A stretch of 64,000 bases of DNA from Apophysomyces variabilis (lineage: Eukaryota; Mucoromycota; Mucoromycetes; Mucorales; Mucoraceae): contig MZZL01000134.1 in the NCBI GenBank assembly GCA_002749535.1, positions 310,001-374,000 of the forward strand, given 5' to 3'. A program made the translations under genes and the position numbers. A model generated the notes under the pieces. The model made no database searches. It saw nothing but the letters and a program-made list of their open reading frames with translations, and had not been told where the DNA came from. Positions 1-12,296 of the stretch are shown here, one piece after another. Position 1 is the stretch's first letter. The number at the start of each line of letters is the position of its first letter.

Positions 1-3000
1 GATGTTCCAACACGCGCGAAGTCTGTTGAGGTTCATGAATGGAGCTTTTAAACGCAGTAACAGCAGCAGCATTTCCAACAATGGCAGGTGCAATCGATTT
101 CAACTCAAAGGTGGCTGTCTGGCCCTGGGTATTTAAACCGTTCTGGATAGCAACTGAATCCATCTGAGGAGTGGTAGACTTGTTCTCAATGACATGAGAC
201 CCGACTTGTGCGTCCATACCACGTTGTACTGCTGGAGTTATCACGGTAGCGCCATTCTTTGCAGAAGAATAGACATCAGGAGTACCAGAGCGTTCGTCAC
301 ACGACATATAATGACTCTCAGGTGTCATAGAGCGTGCATCTGCTACCATTGATTGTGGTTCAGGTGTAAGTGATCGATCTGATATCATTGAAATTGGAGC
401 AATCACAGCTGCACTGGCTAAGCCGATTGGAGCATTAGTCCATCGAACAGTGGAGGGGTTAACCTTGACTGCTGGCGGTGGCGTCACATTCTGATAATCC
501 ATCAATGCCTGTTGAACATTATGGTCTGTGGAAACTGTCATAGAAGCATGATTTATCGGGTAGTCGCTGCTTACAGCCAGACCAATAGTCGACTGTCTGA
601 ACGGATTGTACGAGTTGCGCATAGCTGGTTTAAACGTATCGTCTCTTCCATGAATTTCACTGTCAGGTCGAGTAAAGGAATCCGGTCTTGTTGCGAACGG
701 ACTCATGTGAGGACTACGTTCTTTGCCTATATCCGCTCCCGTCATTGCAACAGCAGCAGCAGCAGCACCTATCGCTGGTGTTGTCTCTCTCATCTCATGG
801 TAACCTAATTTGTCCTCTTTCGTATCACCAAGAGAACGGTCAGCTATAACTGCTTCATTGATCGGGTAATCTGCCTTGGTCTCATAAAGGACACCATTAG
901 CTCCTGCTGAGTTCAGCATAGCAATCAGAGACTGGGGGCGCCGAGGAGGTTTGCCGTAGTAAGCCGCTATATTGGCAGAAGGATCCACACCGGCGTCACG
1001 CTTCCTCTTCAGGAAGACAACTCCCAAAGCAGCGAGAACCATGGCAAAAACAATAGCGAGCGAGGATGCGATGGAAATCAAAACGACAATTGGTGTAGGA
1101 AGGTAATCTGTAGCAAACGAAGCACGATTGAGTCATTAGGTCACACAACGAAGTAGCACTTACTCGTTCTGTGTATGTTGATTGCGTACGACTTGAAAAA
1201 CACGCTAGTCAGGTTGCCAGCAGATCCATCACCATTGGAAGAAACCAAATAGGGAAGGTATCGCGAACCATCATACAAAGCTGCGCTTAGGTTACCGTAT
1301 TCTCCCAAATTTAGGAAACCTGTAACAAGTAACACGCTCGAGTTATCTCCTGCAAGATTGGTTTGGCTGGTGTTTCTTGTGGGTAGAACTGCAATCTGCT
1401 GAATGAAGCTTCCGGGGCCGAGCTCATGATCTACAACAATGATTGCATATGAGGAACGTGTTTATGGTAATAATATGTTTGGCAACCCACCAGGAGCCGA
1501 AAATTGCTGTCCGTCCCAAATTCGAAGATAAGCAGAAGTTTCAGTTCTGCTCGGTAATGAGAACCTGATGATTGCTTAATAGTAGACAACTTACTGTCCT
1601 GCAATAAATGTCTTCCTTGTGCTACTATCATACGATACAGCTCTGGATGGACCAGGCAAGCCGGATGGGGACACTGTAGGAGCGAACGTACTCCAATCAT
1701 TGCGTTGGTAATCATACTGCACAATAGGCACCGTTGCTCCGTTCAGTTGCAGATTCCCAGCTGCGATAAGTTTGTTCTAGAATCAATTGTAGTTAAGTTC
1801 CTATTACAAATACTACAGCTTTGCTAAATACTCACATCGGTAAATGCGAAATCGAGCACTTCACCAGCAATACCGTCGCCAAGGTTGTTCCACTGGCTTG
1901 CGGATGTATCCAATGAACAAATGCTGTTACAGCTTAAGGATCCAGCTGTGGTGAAGTTTCCGCCCACGACAATAACATTATCAGCAGGATTGTAACGGAT
2001 TATGTTCACTCGTCCCAAAGATCCGTCACTCGCTATCATGTCGTTTAATTATACAGTCACAGTTTTCTCTGAACTTACTGTACAAATCAGGAATCTCAGT
2101 AAATGTCCTGTTCTGCAGATTATATATGATCAGGCTACTATCGTTGCCAGTCTTCATATCGAAACGACCGCCAATGTATAGGTAGTTGCCACTAACCACC
2201 ATTGCTGTGACATTTCCAACCCAATTCGCGCCGATTCCACTCCAAGTGCCATTTTGATAGAGTGCAACGTTTTGTATGCCATTATCTAGCGTAAATGTGC
2301 CCCCAACTATAGTCGTGGAAGCATTGCCATTGTTAACATCGTTCCAAAAAGCACCAGCTGTGATAGTGAAGTCGTTGACATTGGTAGGGTAGAGGGGCAT
2401 TGGAGATAATGAAGTATTACTATGAATCAATGATAATCCGCTAGAAGAGAACCTTTGTGCGCTTTTGACGTTGCCGACAAAAATATCTGCAGAAGCCTTC
2501 GCTGACGTTTTCACACTAAAAGCACCATACACTGTTCCTGATAAATACGGTGCACTTGTTGACCACGATGCGCTCGTTGTGTTCCACCATGAATTTCCTG
2601 CAGAGTTATTTGCGGCTCTCGACGAGGCGCTTAACAAAGCAGAATATCTTCCGGAAACAAGCACGGAATTGTCGAGGTAATGTAGAGCGTCCACTGGTCC
2701 ATTGACACCCTAACAGACTTATACAGTAAGAGTTGCGTTCATACCGTACGTTGTTTACATTACATTTCCAATCGCGTTCCATGTCTGGCTCTTTACGTCG
2801 TATCGAGCGATTCTATTGAGACCTTGCTTGTCCGGGACGACAGAACCGCTGAAAGACCCTCCGACATAAAGATCTATTCCTATTGTTAACAATAGTAATA
2901 AAGTACTATATTAAGACGGACCTGATCCAACTCTGAGAAATGATGAGACTGGGCCATTGAGGCCTGCTTTAGCCAGTGGCATAAGTCTTCTTGTAGCTTG

Positions 3001-5088
3001 GTCGTATCGGACAATGTTTTGGTAGGTGGTATTTACTCCTGGAGTTGAATTGAATGATCCTCCAATGTAAATATCGCCATCAGAAGACTCTATCGCATTG
3101 ACCACCGATAGATACGGAATATTATCTGTCGGTCGATGTGTTGTTAGTGACATGCTGTTAAATGTCCGCTGCTTTTTTTTTTCTTACCGTTCAATGCTCC
3201 CCATGGCAGAGATTGACTGCTGGACATGTTTAACGGCTTGAGGGGGTCATACTGCAGCAGACTGGACAAGTTAGGTTCCGAAGAGATCTTGACAAATTGA
3301 ACAGCCTGTGCTACAAGCGTCACAGTGTTGCCGGACGGCTTTGTAGCGTTGTGTGCTATGGTAAGAAGAACATGTGGTTGGAAAGTACTAGATGTTGCAT
3401 CAATATATCCAGAGTAAATAATGTCGGTTTTATCCTTGTCGGAAACATTCTGATCTATCGTTTTTCTGATGGACTGATTCGGAGACGAATATACGGTGAC
3501 ATCGACTTGAGTTCGTTGGTTGCAGTTGGATGAGCCTACGCAGTTTGGAGTATACAGTAACACATTGTAGAGGCCTGATTCAGGTAAGTAGGGAATAAAA
3601 TCAACAGAGGCATCGGATGATTTAAGCTGAGATGCTGAGAAGCTACTGGTGAGTATGCGCTGAAACGATCCATTTTGCACGCCGGCTTTCCAAGAGCCTT
3701 TGGCGACTGCCCTCGACTGCTGCTTTGCGCACTTTGGAAAATTAGCGGTATTGTCCGCATGAACAAATATTTCTGCATATCTTTAGTATTACAAACACGA
3801 GAGCGAATATTGCTGTGTTACCTGATTGAAAGATTTCCACGCTATTCAACCCACCGCCAGTACCATACCACGATGATATAGAGATACGAAGACCGCTGTG
3901 CATTTTTGGATCCAATACCTTAAAATCCTGATAGGCAATGCTAGGATCGTCACTCAAGGTGCAGTTCGTTGAGCAGGTCATTGTATTGGCCGATATAGGA
4001 TCAAAGTATGATAAATTAAGGTTGACGTTGCTTGGCATGCCAATGACACTAAAAATGGTATGAGCAAAACGACTGTCCGAATCCCGTACTAGGGTGACTT
4101 ACGAGAATTGCTTTGTTCCTCGACCGTCCAGATGGGTGTTGGAAAGACGAATGAGGGAAGGTGTAACCGTGTAGACAAAGGATGCTTCCCAGTAACCAGC
4201 TACGTTATCCAACAACAACCAAGGTGTTGTGTTTGAACTATTAGAACATACGACGCTCTGCGGATCTTTGTAACCAGTGTCAGAATTGCCAGCGCTAACT
4301 ACCTGTACGGAGATCGTGAAGTTAGAACCTAGCGTACGACAAGGGGTGATCTATTAATTAAAAAAGATCATCTGAAAAGGAAATATGGATGTACTCACCG
4401 CAGGAGCGCTTAGATCAATAGGCTGGCTCGCGGGCGCATAGTCCATCTGTCCGTCTGCAGTCGTATCGAATAATCCGCCAAACACATAAGTATTTCTATT
4501 TTTCACGATGCTATTCACTGGTCCATTGAAACCTTTCCATGGAACACCAGTCCACGAGTTATTTTTCCAAACAGCGACACTTCCACCAAAGTAAGCGAGG
4601 GAATCAGAATAGAAAGGAGCCGGGGCCAGTGGGGCAAGAAAGCTGCCACCGACGAACACGCTTCGTGAATCGGCATCGCATAGCAACGTGTTGACAGGTC
4701 CATCCAGTCCATTAGAAAGTGCAGAGACGGCGTTTGTTTCGAGATTGATCTTCGCAATGTTCGAGACGATTGTTTTGCCGATCTGTCGAAAATTACCGGC
4801 AACGTATAGATCAGACGATTTTGGCATCATACATGCTGCGTTGATGGTGCCATTGACGGAAGTTGAAGCGAGAAGTTCGAGTGTCTGATTAGAATATGAT
4901 ATCACCGAAGCGGTTGTCTTGGGAATCTGGGTTGATTGGCGTGTGTCCGTATAGAGTGAGATTCCGCCGTAAGATCCTGCAATGCCGATTTGTTCTAGCT
5001 TTTCTAATTGAAGACTAGGTAATTGTACGTAGGATGCATGGCTAAGGTGTATCCATACTATACACCAGAACCAGGCATAATAACGCAT
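1..5088 (-). CDS. RAX2: Rax2-like cortical polarity marker (3' end outside window)
   Basis: Large secreted/membrane protein read on the minus strand from ATG 5088, with about ten exons and short introns; it runs off the window at base 1. The first exon is 4399-5088 and starts with a signal peptide (hydrophobic YYAWFWCIVW, then SHA). The ectodomain is full of repeated blade-like segments such as DLYVGGSF, VGGNFTTAG, YIGGRF and VNGPVDAL with many N-glycosylation sequons, as in Rax2 beta-propellers. A single transmembrane segment lies near 1020-1095 (ISIASSLAIVFAMVLAALGV) followed by a basic KRKR stop-transfer and a long cytosolic Pro/Ser/Thr-rich tail. Rax2 marks growth sites at the cortex in yeast and hyphal fungi. 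The domain order and repeats are seen; the function is inferred from the family. The C-terminus cannot be judged. Confidence 0.85.
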
Positions 5089-5843
5089 GCTGTAATTTGT
5101 TCTCAATAGCACTTAGCAATCGAACAAAAAGGAAAAAACCAAATAAATCGCAAACTAAGGAGTGGAATATAAGAAGGTACTTTCAGGAGATCAAGGGAAA
5201 AGGCAATGCTGGATTATACAAACATGAATAATTGCGATGGCAATAATGTTGAGTTGGGGAATGATGAAATATTTCGCTCGAACGGGAGAGAATGCGATTA
5301 ACAAGAAAAGGAAAAGGAGAGGACGAGAGAAATATACACAATAACCGGAAAACAAGGAGAAACGAGTGGAGAAGGAAGGGAATAACGGGAAAGCGGTTCA
5401 AGAGCAAAACGAAGAGAAAACTTTACACATGGAAATACCATCTAGTGTTCTTTTATGTTGCACAAGCTGTAATGAACTGAGTTTGTTTCTTTTTTGCTCG
5501 CGTTATTTTTGGGATTTTGTTGTCTTTTGAATAGTTAGCATATCAGGGGCGATAGATAAAAAGGATGAACAGGTCATTGATCACTCGTCTGCAAGACCAA
5601 CCCATTAAGATCACCATCGTGTTTCCCCAAGTGGCGAATATATAAGTGACGGAGTTATGTACCGTCTAACAAGAAGCATGAAATGCATGGCCACATTGTA
5701 TCCATAGACTCCACGGTAGAAGGATCAAAAATGATTGGATAATGGTTTTTATTTTTGAACATGGTCACTTTTTGAACAAATCGAGCATAAATAAAAGACA
5801 GAAACCTATTCAGGGGTATGGTAACATTATCTCCTAAGCAACG
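5089..5843. other. Intergenic, Rax2 start to bHLH stop
   Basis: AT-rich spacer between the Rax2 start codon and the stop of the bHLH gene. It must hold the Rax2 promoter and the bHLH 3' UTR. No conserved ORF or RNA gene was seen. Confidence 0.6.
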
Positions 5844-7125
5844 CTACAGGTATCCTCGTTCCTGTTTGAGCGCCGATATTTCTTGCCGTAATCTGTTTAT
5901 CTCACTCTTCATATCGTAATCACGATGTTTAAGCACAGTGATGTATTCCACAGCTATGACAGCAGTGAGATTTGTAGAGCCATGCTTTGTATTTAATTTA
6001 CCTTTGCTTAATATTTCCCATTTGCTTGTCTTCATATTCTTCTCTACGGGCAATGACTGTCGCAATTCGTCAAAAAGTTCTTTCATTTCCTTCCTTCGTT
6101 TACGCTCCGCTAATTTATGGCTGATTCGGAGTTCAGGACTTCTGGAATAGGTTGCTTCGGAACGATACGCGCTCCGGCTCGTCCGCTCAGTTCCAACACC
6201 ATGACGAACCACTGGCATGGATGTTCGTCGAGGGAGTGCATATTTATTGTCAATTACTGCATTAGTTCCAACCATATTTTCAATGCGGCGAAAGGACGAA
6301 TATGGATAGGGCGTTCCTAGTTCATGTTGATCTCGCTCAGACTGACGCTGTTGGTGAGTATGAGTCCTATCGGACAATGTGGCAGAACTTGGTTGAGGAG
6401 ATAAAGTCCTTATATTTCTCAGCCCAAGAAAAGGTGGACTGGAAGGTACAGAGGAAGGTCTTTCATTCTGAACCTGATTGGAAGGCGCTGTAAAAAATGA
6501 AAGGCAAAATTGAAGGGTAAAAAAGATAGTTACTACATTATTCTGTTCGTACTGAAAGACAAAAAAGAGAAAAAGTGATAATCTTATTGTATTATTCACC
6601 TCGATTTTCACATGAACTGATCCCATAAGGATTGTTTGAACGAGTGTTTATCTCCCCTGTATGAATTGAATGCCGCCTTTGAAAGAAATCCACATCCCCA
6701 GTTACTTCTTGTTTCACAAGCGGTGTTGGAAGGGACAATGGATCGCCATCTGCGATTGTCCTCATCGATGCTTGAGGGGAAGCGGATTCCGGGCGTGAAA
6801 GTGCCATCGTGGATAACCTATGATGAAGGCTTCCATTGGGCGATGCCGGGGACCGAGGCTGTAACCTTGACAAGGACGGAAGCAATGATTTTCTTCCTTT
6901 CATTGTTTATTTTGAAGTTGGGTTTAAATCGTGTTTTGCGCGCAGCAACGCAGTTGTTTTACTTTTTTAGACCCTTCATTCCTTCGTTCTGTAATTTTTA
7001 CCTGGAAAGACATGCGATGGTTCATTTGACACGTCCATGCCATTGTCATGCGTAATGGTAGACAAGAATAATTCGCGTGCCGATGGTAACGCTCGGCAGC
7101 GATTCTCGGAATGCGAAGACTCCAT
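5844..7125 (-). CDS. Esc1-like basic helix-loop-helix transcription factor
   Basis: Four exons on the minus strand (7002-7125, 6600-6896, 6002-6487, 5844-5953) join in frame to 338 residues. The bHLH lies at the C-terminus: basic region HKLAERKRRKEMKELFDEL, loop around VEKNMKTS, helix 2 KWEILSKAVEYITVLK, then a short leucine-rich coiled coil (INRLRQEISALK). The basic region and loop closely resemble fission yeast Esc1 and related fungal HLH factors, which bind E-box DNA as dimers in the nucleus. The last intron splits helix 2 after SK and is 48 bp long. The N-terminal 240 residues are Ser/Pro/Arg-rich and probably disordered. Target genes cannot be inferred. The first exon (start 7125) was chosen because it gives the only in-frame ATG ahead of a good donor. 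Confidence 0.85.
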
Positions 7126-8528
7126 AAGCAGTTGAAGTAGAGCAATGAAAAGTTAAATAAAGTTATACGGTTCTATGGGCAAAAGAACATTTCGTTTCCA
7201 TATATATATACCGAAATTAAAAGCACAGGTGACCTGGTTACAAGAAAGCACGGCCTTAGGACTCGTCCCTTAAAGCTCGTTATCTTGCGTGCGTTCGGTC
7301 AGGGCAATCGCCTCCTGGGTCACATTGCACTACCATGTGTATTGGCACCATAAAGAAAGAAAACAAACCATGCTTAACGCGTTCGCAACGGGATGAAGCA
7401 AATGTGCTATTATGAAATGGTGGATCGACTACAATGAAGCATAGACCACTTCTTATTCTACAAAAGGTAATATACTCAAAAAGTACTCATTTTATTATAT
7501 ATACAGGTAATAGTTGGCTATTTCTGATGAACTGCATACGCGTGTGATATATGCATGCAGAAATCATCCGTAGTCATAGAGAAATAACGGAAGAAACAAA
7601 CGGAGTACGACCAAAAATCAAGGAAATTTGATCGTGGTTGGTTCACTAGTACACGTGCGTAAATCCAAGAGTTTTCCACGCATAGTATCAAGTTGATTGG
7701 CTCCTTGCGGAGATAGTTGGTAAACCACTGCATAAGAGTCGGTTAGACCCTAAAGTAGCGAGCGTTCCTTGATAAAACTGCTGCAAATCAGGATCGTCCT
7801 TTTAGGCAGTTCTTGGATATCATACCGAAATTACAGACTTACAAGATAGGTGAACAGATCCGAGACACGCCAAGCATAAGAATGTAACGTCCGTCGTTAG
7901 AATACGAGAGAAGGCGCAAAGAAACTAGTACCCACAAGCTTAAAAGTTTCCGTTCAGTTCTACATCGATATATACTCAGAGAGCCTTAACGCACCGGTAC
8001 CGATCCAGAATTGTTACTCGGAACATTCAGCTTGTTTGTGCACACTTTCTTCCAAGTTATCTCCTACACCATTCTCTAGCAGAGTAACTATTTCCGTCTC
8101 AACCTATAGTAAATAGTAATGCAAAGGAATCGGTCTTTCGGTTGATATCTTTTGCATGAACTATGAGGTACATATCTAACAAAGCGCATCAGCTCCAAAA
8201 GTTAGCTATGGTAAGCTAAGAATCACAAATGGTTCGTGTTCTTATTTGGTTTTAACACTTAAGTGGATATAATCCTGCATGAACGAACGAGACGACAGTG
8301 ATTAGATTTTTCCTCAGCATTTCAGCTGTTGCATGAAGGGCCGATTTCCAGCGCAATGACCGTCACGCGAGACGCGGTTTTAAATTTTCACATTCATTTT
8401 TTGGTCTCCATACAATTCATGAGCGGCTTTAAGGTTTGTCCCGTATTTTGTCATCCGTGTTTAGCATCGCTCTGCGCAGCGCTGTGGTTACTTCCCCTCG
8501 AAAACTTTGTACAGCGTCGTATACTGCC
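7126..8528. other. Intergenic between divergent bHLH and BPL genes
   Basis: A 1.4 kb divergent promoter region. Short ORFs on both strands (for example 7518-7733 minus) show no recognisable domain. A run of TA dinucleotides sits at about 7200-7210 and again near 7497-7506. No RNA gene was recognised. Confidence 0.5.
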
Positions 8529-10682
8529 ATGAATATCCTTGTTTATAGCGGTCCGGGAACATCATCTAACTCGGTCTTGCAGACGTATACTTGTATGAAG
8601 TCGCTGCTGGGCCATGCTTACGATATCATTAAGGTGGACGCAGACGTGTTGAAGAAGGAGCCATGGGAAGAAGGTTGCTCCATGTTAATATTACCCGGAG
8701 GAAGGGATACTCCCTATTGCAACGAACTCTGCGGCCAAGCCAATGCGAGAATACGGAATTTTGTACACAGTGGTGGGCGTTACTTGGGTCTAGGTGCGGG
8801 AGCATATTACGCTTCGAAAGCCATCGAGTTTGAAAAGGGAACGGCAGAAGAAATACTTGGGTCGAGAGAGCTTGCATTCTTCCCTGGCTTATCTCGTGGA
8901 ACTCTATTTCCCGGCTATAGCAATCATTCTGAGAAAGGAGCACGCTCTGTTTCAGTAAAGATCGATCGCAATTTTATTCCCGGGACGGCTGAGGAAATGC
9001 ACGTGTACTACAATGGTGGTTGTTATTTCCCGCATGCTGACACCTTTGATAAAGTTGAAGTGTTGGCAAGATACAAAGACCGTGGAACATGCACTGATGA
9101 AGAAAGTCCTGCGGCTGCCGTCTATTGTCGCGTAGGTGAAGGGCATGCGGTTCTAATGGGTATTCAGCCGGAATATGATGTAACCACGATGGATCTATCT
9201 GAAGCAGATGAAAGAGACCGTATTCTTCAGGAGGTACCACATTCAAAGATAAGGCACCAAGAGTTTCTGGGTGGCGTTTTCAAAAGAATGGGACTGAATA
9301 CATCCAACGCGACTATTCCCGAAGTAACCCCAATTTACTTGTCGGCAACACAGGGGCAGCTAGTAGAAGCGATTGTAAAAAGTCTCATAAGCAAAGTGGA
9401 CCCAAGCAGCCATATACTTATCGATAACAACGATCGTTTCCAGATTGAGCGGCTGGATGAACGCTCCCCTGTTACAGACAAGCTTTCATCATTATCCATC
9501 AATGATGACACACAAACAGAGCCGCCGGTTCTAAAGATTGTGTATCCCACCATTCAAGCAGAGGGACCATCAATAGTACCCCGAGCTCTCACGCCACATT
9601 TTCTTGTGGAGGAATACTTCAAGGCGCTGAAAGAACAAAGAAGCAAGGAATGGGGTGGCGGAGGGTGGTACCGATTTGGAAATGCTATGCTCTATGCAGA
9701 TGTTATAACAAGTACACAAACGATTCTAGACAAGTATATCGTAACATTGATGCAGCTCTAGCAATATATAACCTATTTTCATTATAGAAACTATAGCTTT
9801 GCCCAAGTCTTTCCCACTGGTCTGGTTTGCCTTGCTTCGAATCAGATTGCCGGCAGAGGTAACGTATATGTTGTTTTAGGACTATTTTGAGGCTTATTCT
9901 CAATTGCAGGTCGAGGTCGTAACTCTTGGGTTTCTCAGGCTGGTGCCCTACAGTTCAGCCTCGTGGTTCGACATAGCTTGAGCCTAACTAAAGCTCCAGT
10001 TGTGTTCATTCAGTATATGATTGCATTGGCAGTAGTAGAGAGTATCCGAAGTCGAAAAGGATATGAGGAAGTACCATTGCGACTGAAATGGCCCAATGAT
10101 ATCTACGCAGACCTACCCGGTGCGGGATTGAAAAAGGTAGGTGGCCTGTTGGTGAATTCGAGCTTTGCGAAGGATGAATTCTTCCTTGTTATCGGTAACT
10201 GTACTACGCTAAGTGAGACGTTCGACATATGCTTACGTACTATGATAGGTTGTGGCATCAATCTCTCCAATCCTCAGCCTACCGTATCAATTAATGACAC
10301 GATTAAAGCCCACAATCCCTCTCTTCAACGACTGTCAGCTGAAGAGGTCTTAGCCGGCATATTAGTGACCTTTGAGCGGTTTTATTCTGAATTTTGCGAG
10401 AAAGGAATGGGGCCATGGTTTCTAGAGCTTTATTATAAGCGCTGGTTGCATAGGTGAGTCGTAACACGCAATGACTGTTCGCAATCCATTTACAATTCTT
10501 ATAGCGAAAAGCTGGTCACGTTGACCACCCACGACAACGTACGAGCCAGAATCGTGGGTATTACCAATGATTATGGTATGCTTGAAGCTGTCAGCGTCGA
10601 TGATCCTCGACAAAGATTTACACTTCAACCGGATGGCAACAGTTTCGATATGTTGAAAGGCCTTATTATCAAGAAGACATAG
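8529..10682 (+). CDS. BPL1: Biotin--protein ligase (holocarboxylase synthetase)
   Basis: Five exons (8529-9733, 9788-9858, 9910-10194, 10249-10453, 10505-10682) give 647 residues. The N-terminal half is the glutamine-amidotransferase-like BPL_N domain (NILVYSGPGTSS, then LPGGRD and SRGTLFPGY). The C-terminal half is the catalytic biotinyl-AMP synthetase/transferase: GRGRGRNSW, KWPNDIY, KVGGLLV and CGINLSNP, then a small C-terminal SH3-like cap. The enzyme attaches biotin to acetyl-CoA and pyruvate carboxylases. The GRGR motif is itself split by an intron, and all junctions keep frame. A longer reading frame from 8436 begins with TTG and has a stop just before it, so ATG 8529 (MNILVYSG) is taken as the start. 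The position of the amidotransferase nucleophile reads GLGAGAYY with no Cys. A decayed copy of the 3' half follows downstream. Confidence 0.95.
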
Positions 10683-10949
10683 AATAACAACTAAACCAAG
10701 ATTGACCAATTGCCATATGAGTTTCTCGCTTTATTTTGTGATAGATGAAATAGGGGTCTTAGTTAATATCTGTATCAGACTATAACCCATTTTATTTTTT
10801 CCATTCTTTCCTTGATCAGAAATAAGCGTCCTTACGGAATGGACCGTTATATCGCACCCCAGGTTATTTGCACAAAAAGATCGCTATTAAGCGACCGTTT
10901 TGAGTAAAATTCCTCATTAGGCTATTCAGCACTTTTTTTGCTTGCACCA

Positions 10950-11547
10950 TGTATCAAATGGCCTAACGATGTGATTGCCGACCTTCCTAGTGAAGGATTG
11001 ATAAAAGTAGGAGGCCTCTTAGTGGCTTCAACTGCTGGAAAAGACGAGTCTTTCCTTGCCATTGGCAAACGGAAAGATGCTAAATAGGGATGTTTATCTG
11101 ATTTTTTACACTAGGGTGTGGTCTTAACCTTTTAAATTGACAGCCTACAACTTCTGTGAGCGACTTGATCGCTTTGCATGGTCCATTCTGGAAAAAACTC
11201 TCTCGTGAACGTGTCACTGTCGGTGTACTAGTAGCCTTTGAAAGGCTTTAATTCCAGTTTTGCGAAAAAGAAATGGGACCATGGTTTTTGGATAAGTAGT
11301 ATGAACGCTGGTTACACAGGTGTGTATCAAAGAAACAGGGTATAACACATTTTCTGTGTCACTCACAAACTTTGCGTAGCAAAATATTGGTCACATTTAA
11401 CAACGCATGACAATGTGCAGGCAATGATCGTTGGCATCACGAGTGACACAGGGATGTTGGTGGCCATCACCATTCATAATACCCAACAAGGATTTACTCT
11501 CCAACAGTTTTGATCTGCTGGAGGGACTTATCAGGAGAAACGAATAA
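10950..11547 (+). pseudogene. Decayed tandem partial copy of the BPL1 3' half
   Basis: The DNA repeats, in the same order and on the same strand, the last third of the adjacent ligase gene: IKWPNDVIADLP, KVGGLLVAS, GCGLNL-like, a VLVAFERL-like segment, EMGPWFLD, ERWLHR, LTTHDNVQA, GMLVA and a final GL-I-R stretch. The corresponding intron positions are still recognisable. The frame is broken by several stops (for example after the GK segment near 11084 and within the FERL segment near 11250), frameshifts, and a missing stretch in the C-terminal cap. No promoter or N-terminal domain is present. It is best read as an old partial tandem duplication that has lost function. Confidence 0.85.
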
Positions 11548-12296
11548 ATTACTATGAAATATATCGATTCAGACGTTCAACGTAAAATCGGCTATTACCT
11601 ATATCGCTTACTAGCATGATTATGCTACTATAAAAGGGAAAGGAAAGCATATTCCTTTAACAGTCTGCAAATGCGATTAACTCATTGGACATGTCGATGT
11701 GCCTTAGTAAGGAAAGAGAAGAGGAGAAACAAAATATACAACCATAGTTTACGTTCTTTTCATCTATCCTGTACAGCTGTAGCTTGTAATTGACAGGTTA
11801 AACTCTCAATGGTTTCGTTCTCACTGTCGATGGCGGCTTAATCCACGCTGTATTTGAAAGGATTCGGCATTACAGACTGATGGGGCAATGAAGACTACCA
11901 CGTACAGCGAACAGTTCTATGATTATAGGAACGAATGTATCTGTGAATGGCATAAGCTAATATTTTACTGAGATTAGCTCATGTCATACAATTGAAGGTC
12001 CTGTTCCTCTGTTATGAAGGAGCCGACCTAGGCAACGCTTCGTGTCTTTGACTGATTGGTTTGCTCATTGATAGCCAAAATAAAAAGGTAAGATAGCCAA
12101 ACTACACTAATGAGATTAGGATGGTCACCTGAATTATGCTTTGGGCATGTAGTACAAATGGTCAGAAGGAAACGCAGTTAAAGCGTTCCTATGCATCCGC
12201 GCATAGAATGTTAGGATTTTCCTTGCTGACGTCAAAAAAAAAGATAGGCGGGGACACTGCATTTTCCTCCACTACCTTCTTTCCCTTTAATCAAAC
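11548..12296. other. Intergenic, heme oxygenase promoter region
   Basis: About 750 bp between the BPL1 pseudogene and the heme oxygenase start. No ORF of note. It holds a palindromic TGACGTCA near its right end, followed by an A-tract and AGATAGGCGGGG. Confidence 0.5.
12237..12244. promoter_or_regulatory. CRE/ATF palindrome upstream of heme oxygenase
   Basis: A perfect TGACGTCA lies about 50 bp upstream of the heme oxygenase ATG. This is the consensus site of ATF/CREB-type bZIP factors, which drive stress responses in fungi. The match is seen; use in vivo is inferred. Confidence 0.5.

Noticed and set aside
8436..8528. N-terminal extension of biotin ligase that could be a mitochondrial presequence
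   Set aside because: It begins with TTG and a stop codon lies directly upstream; the first ATG is at 8529.
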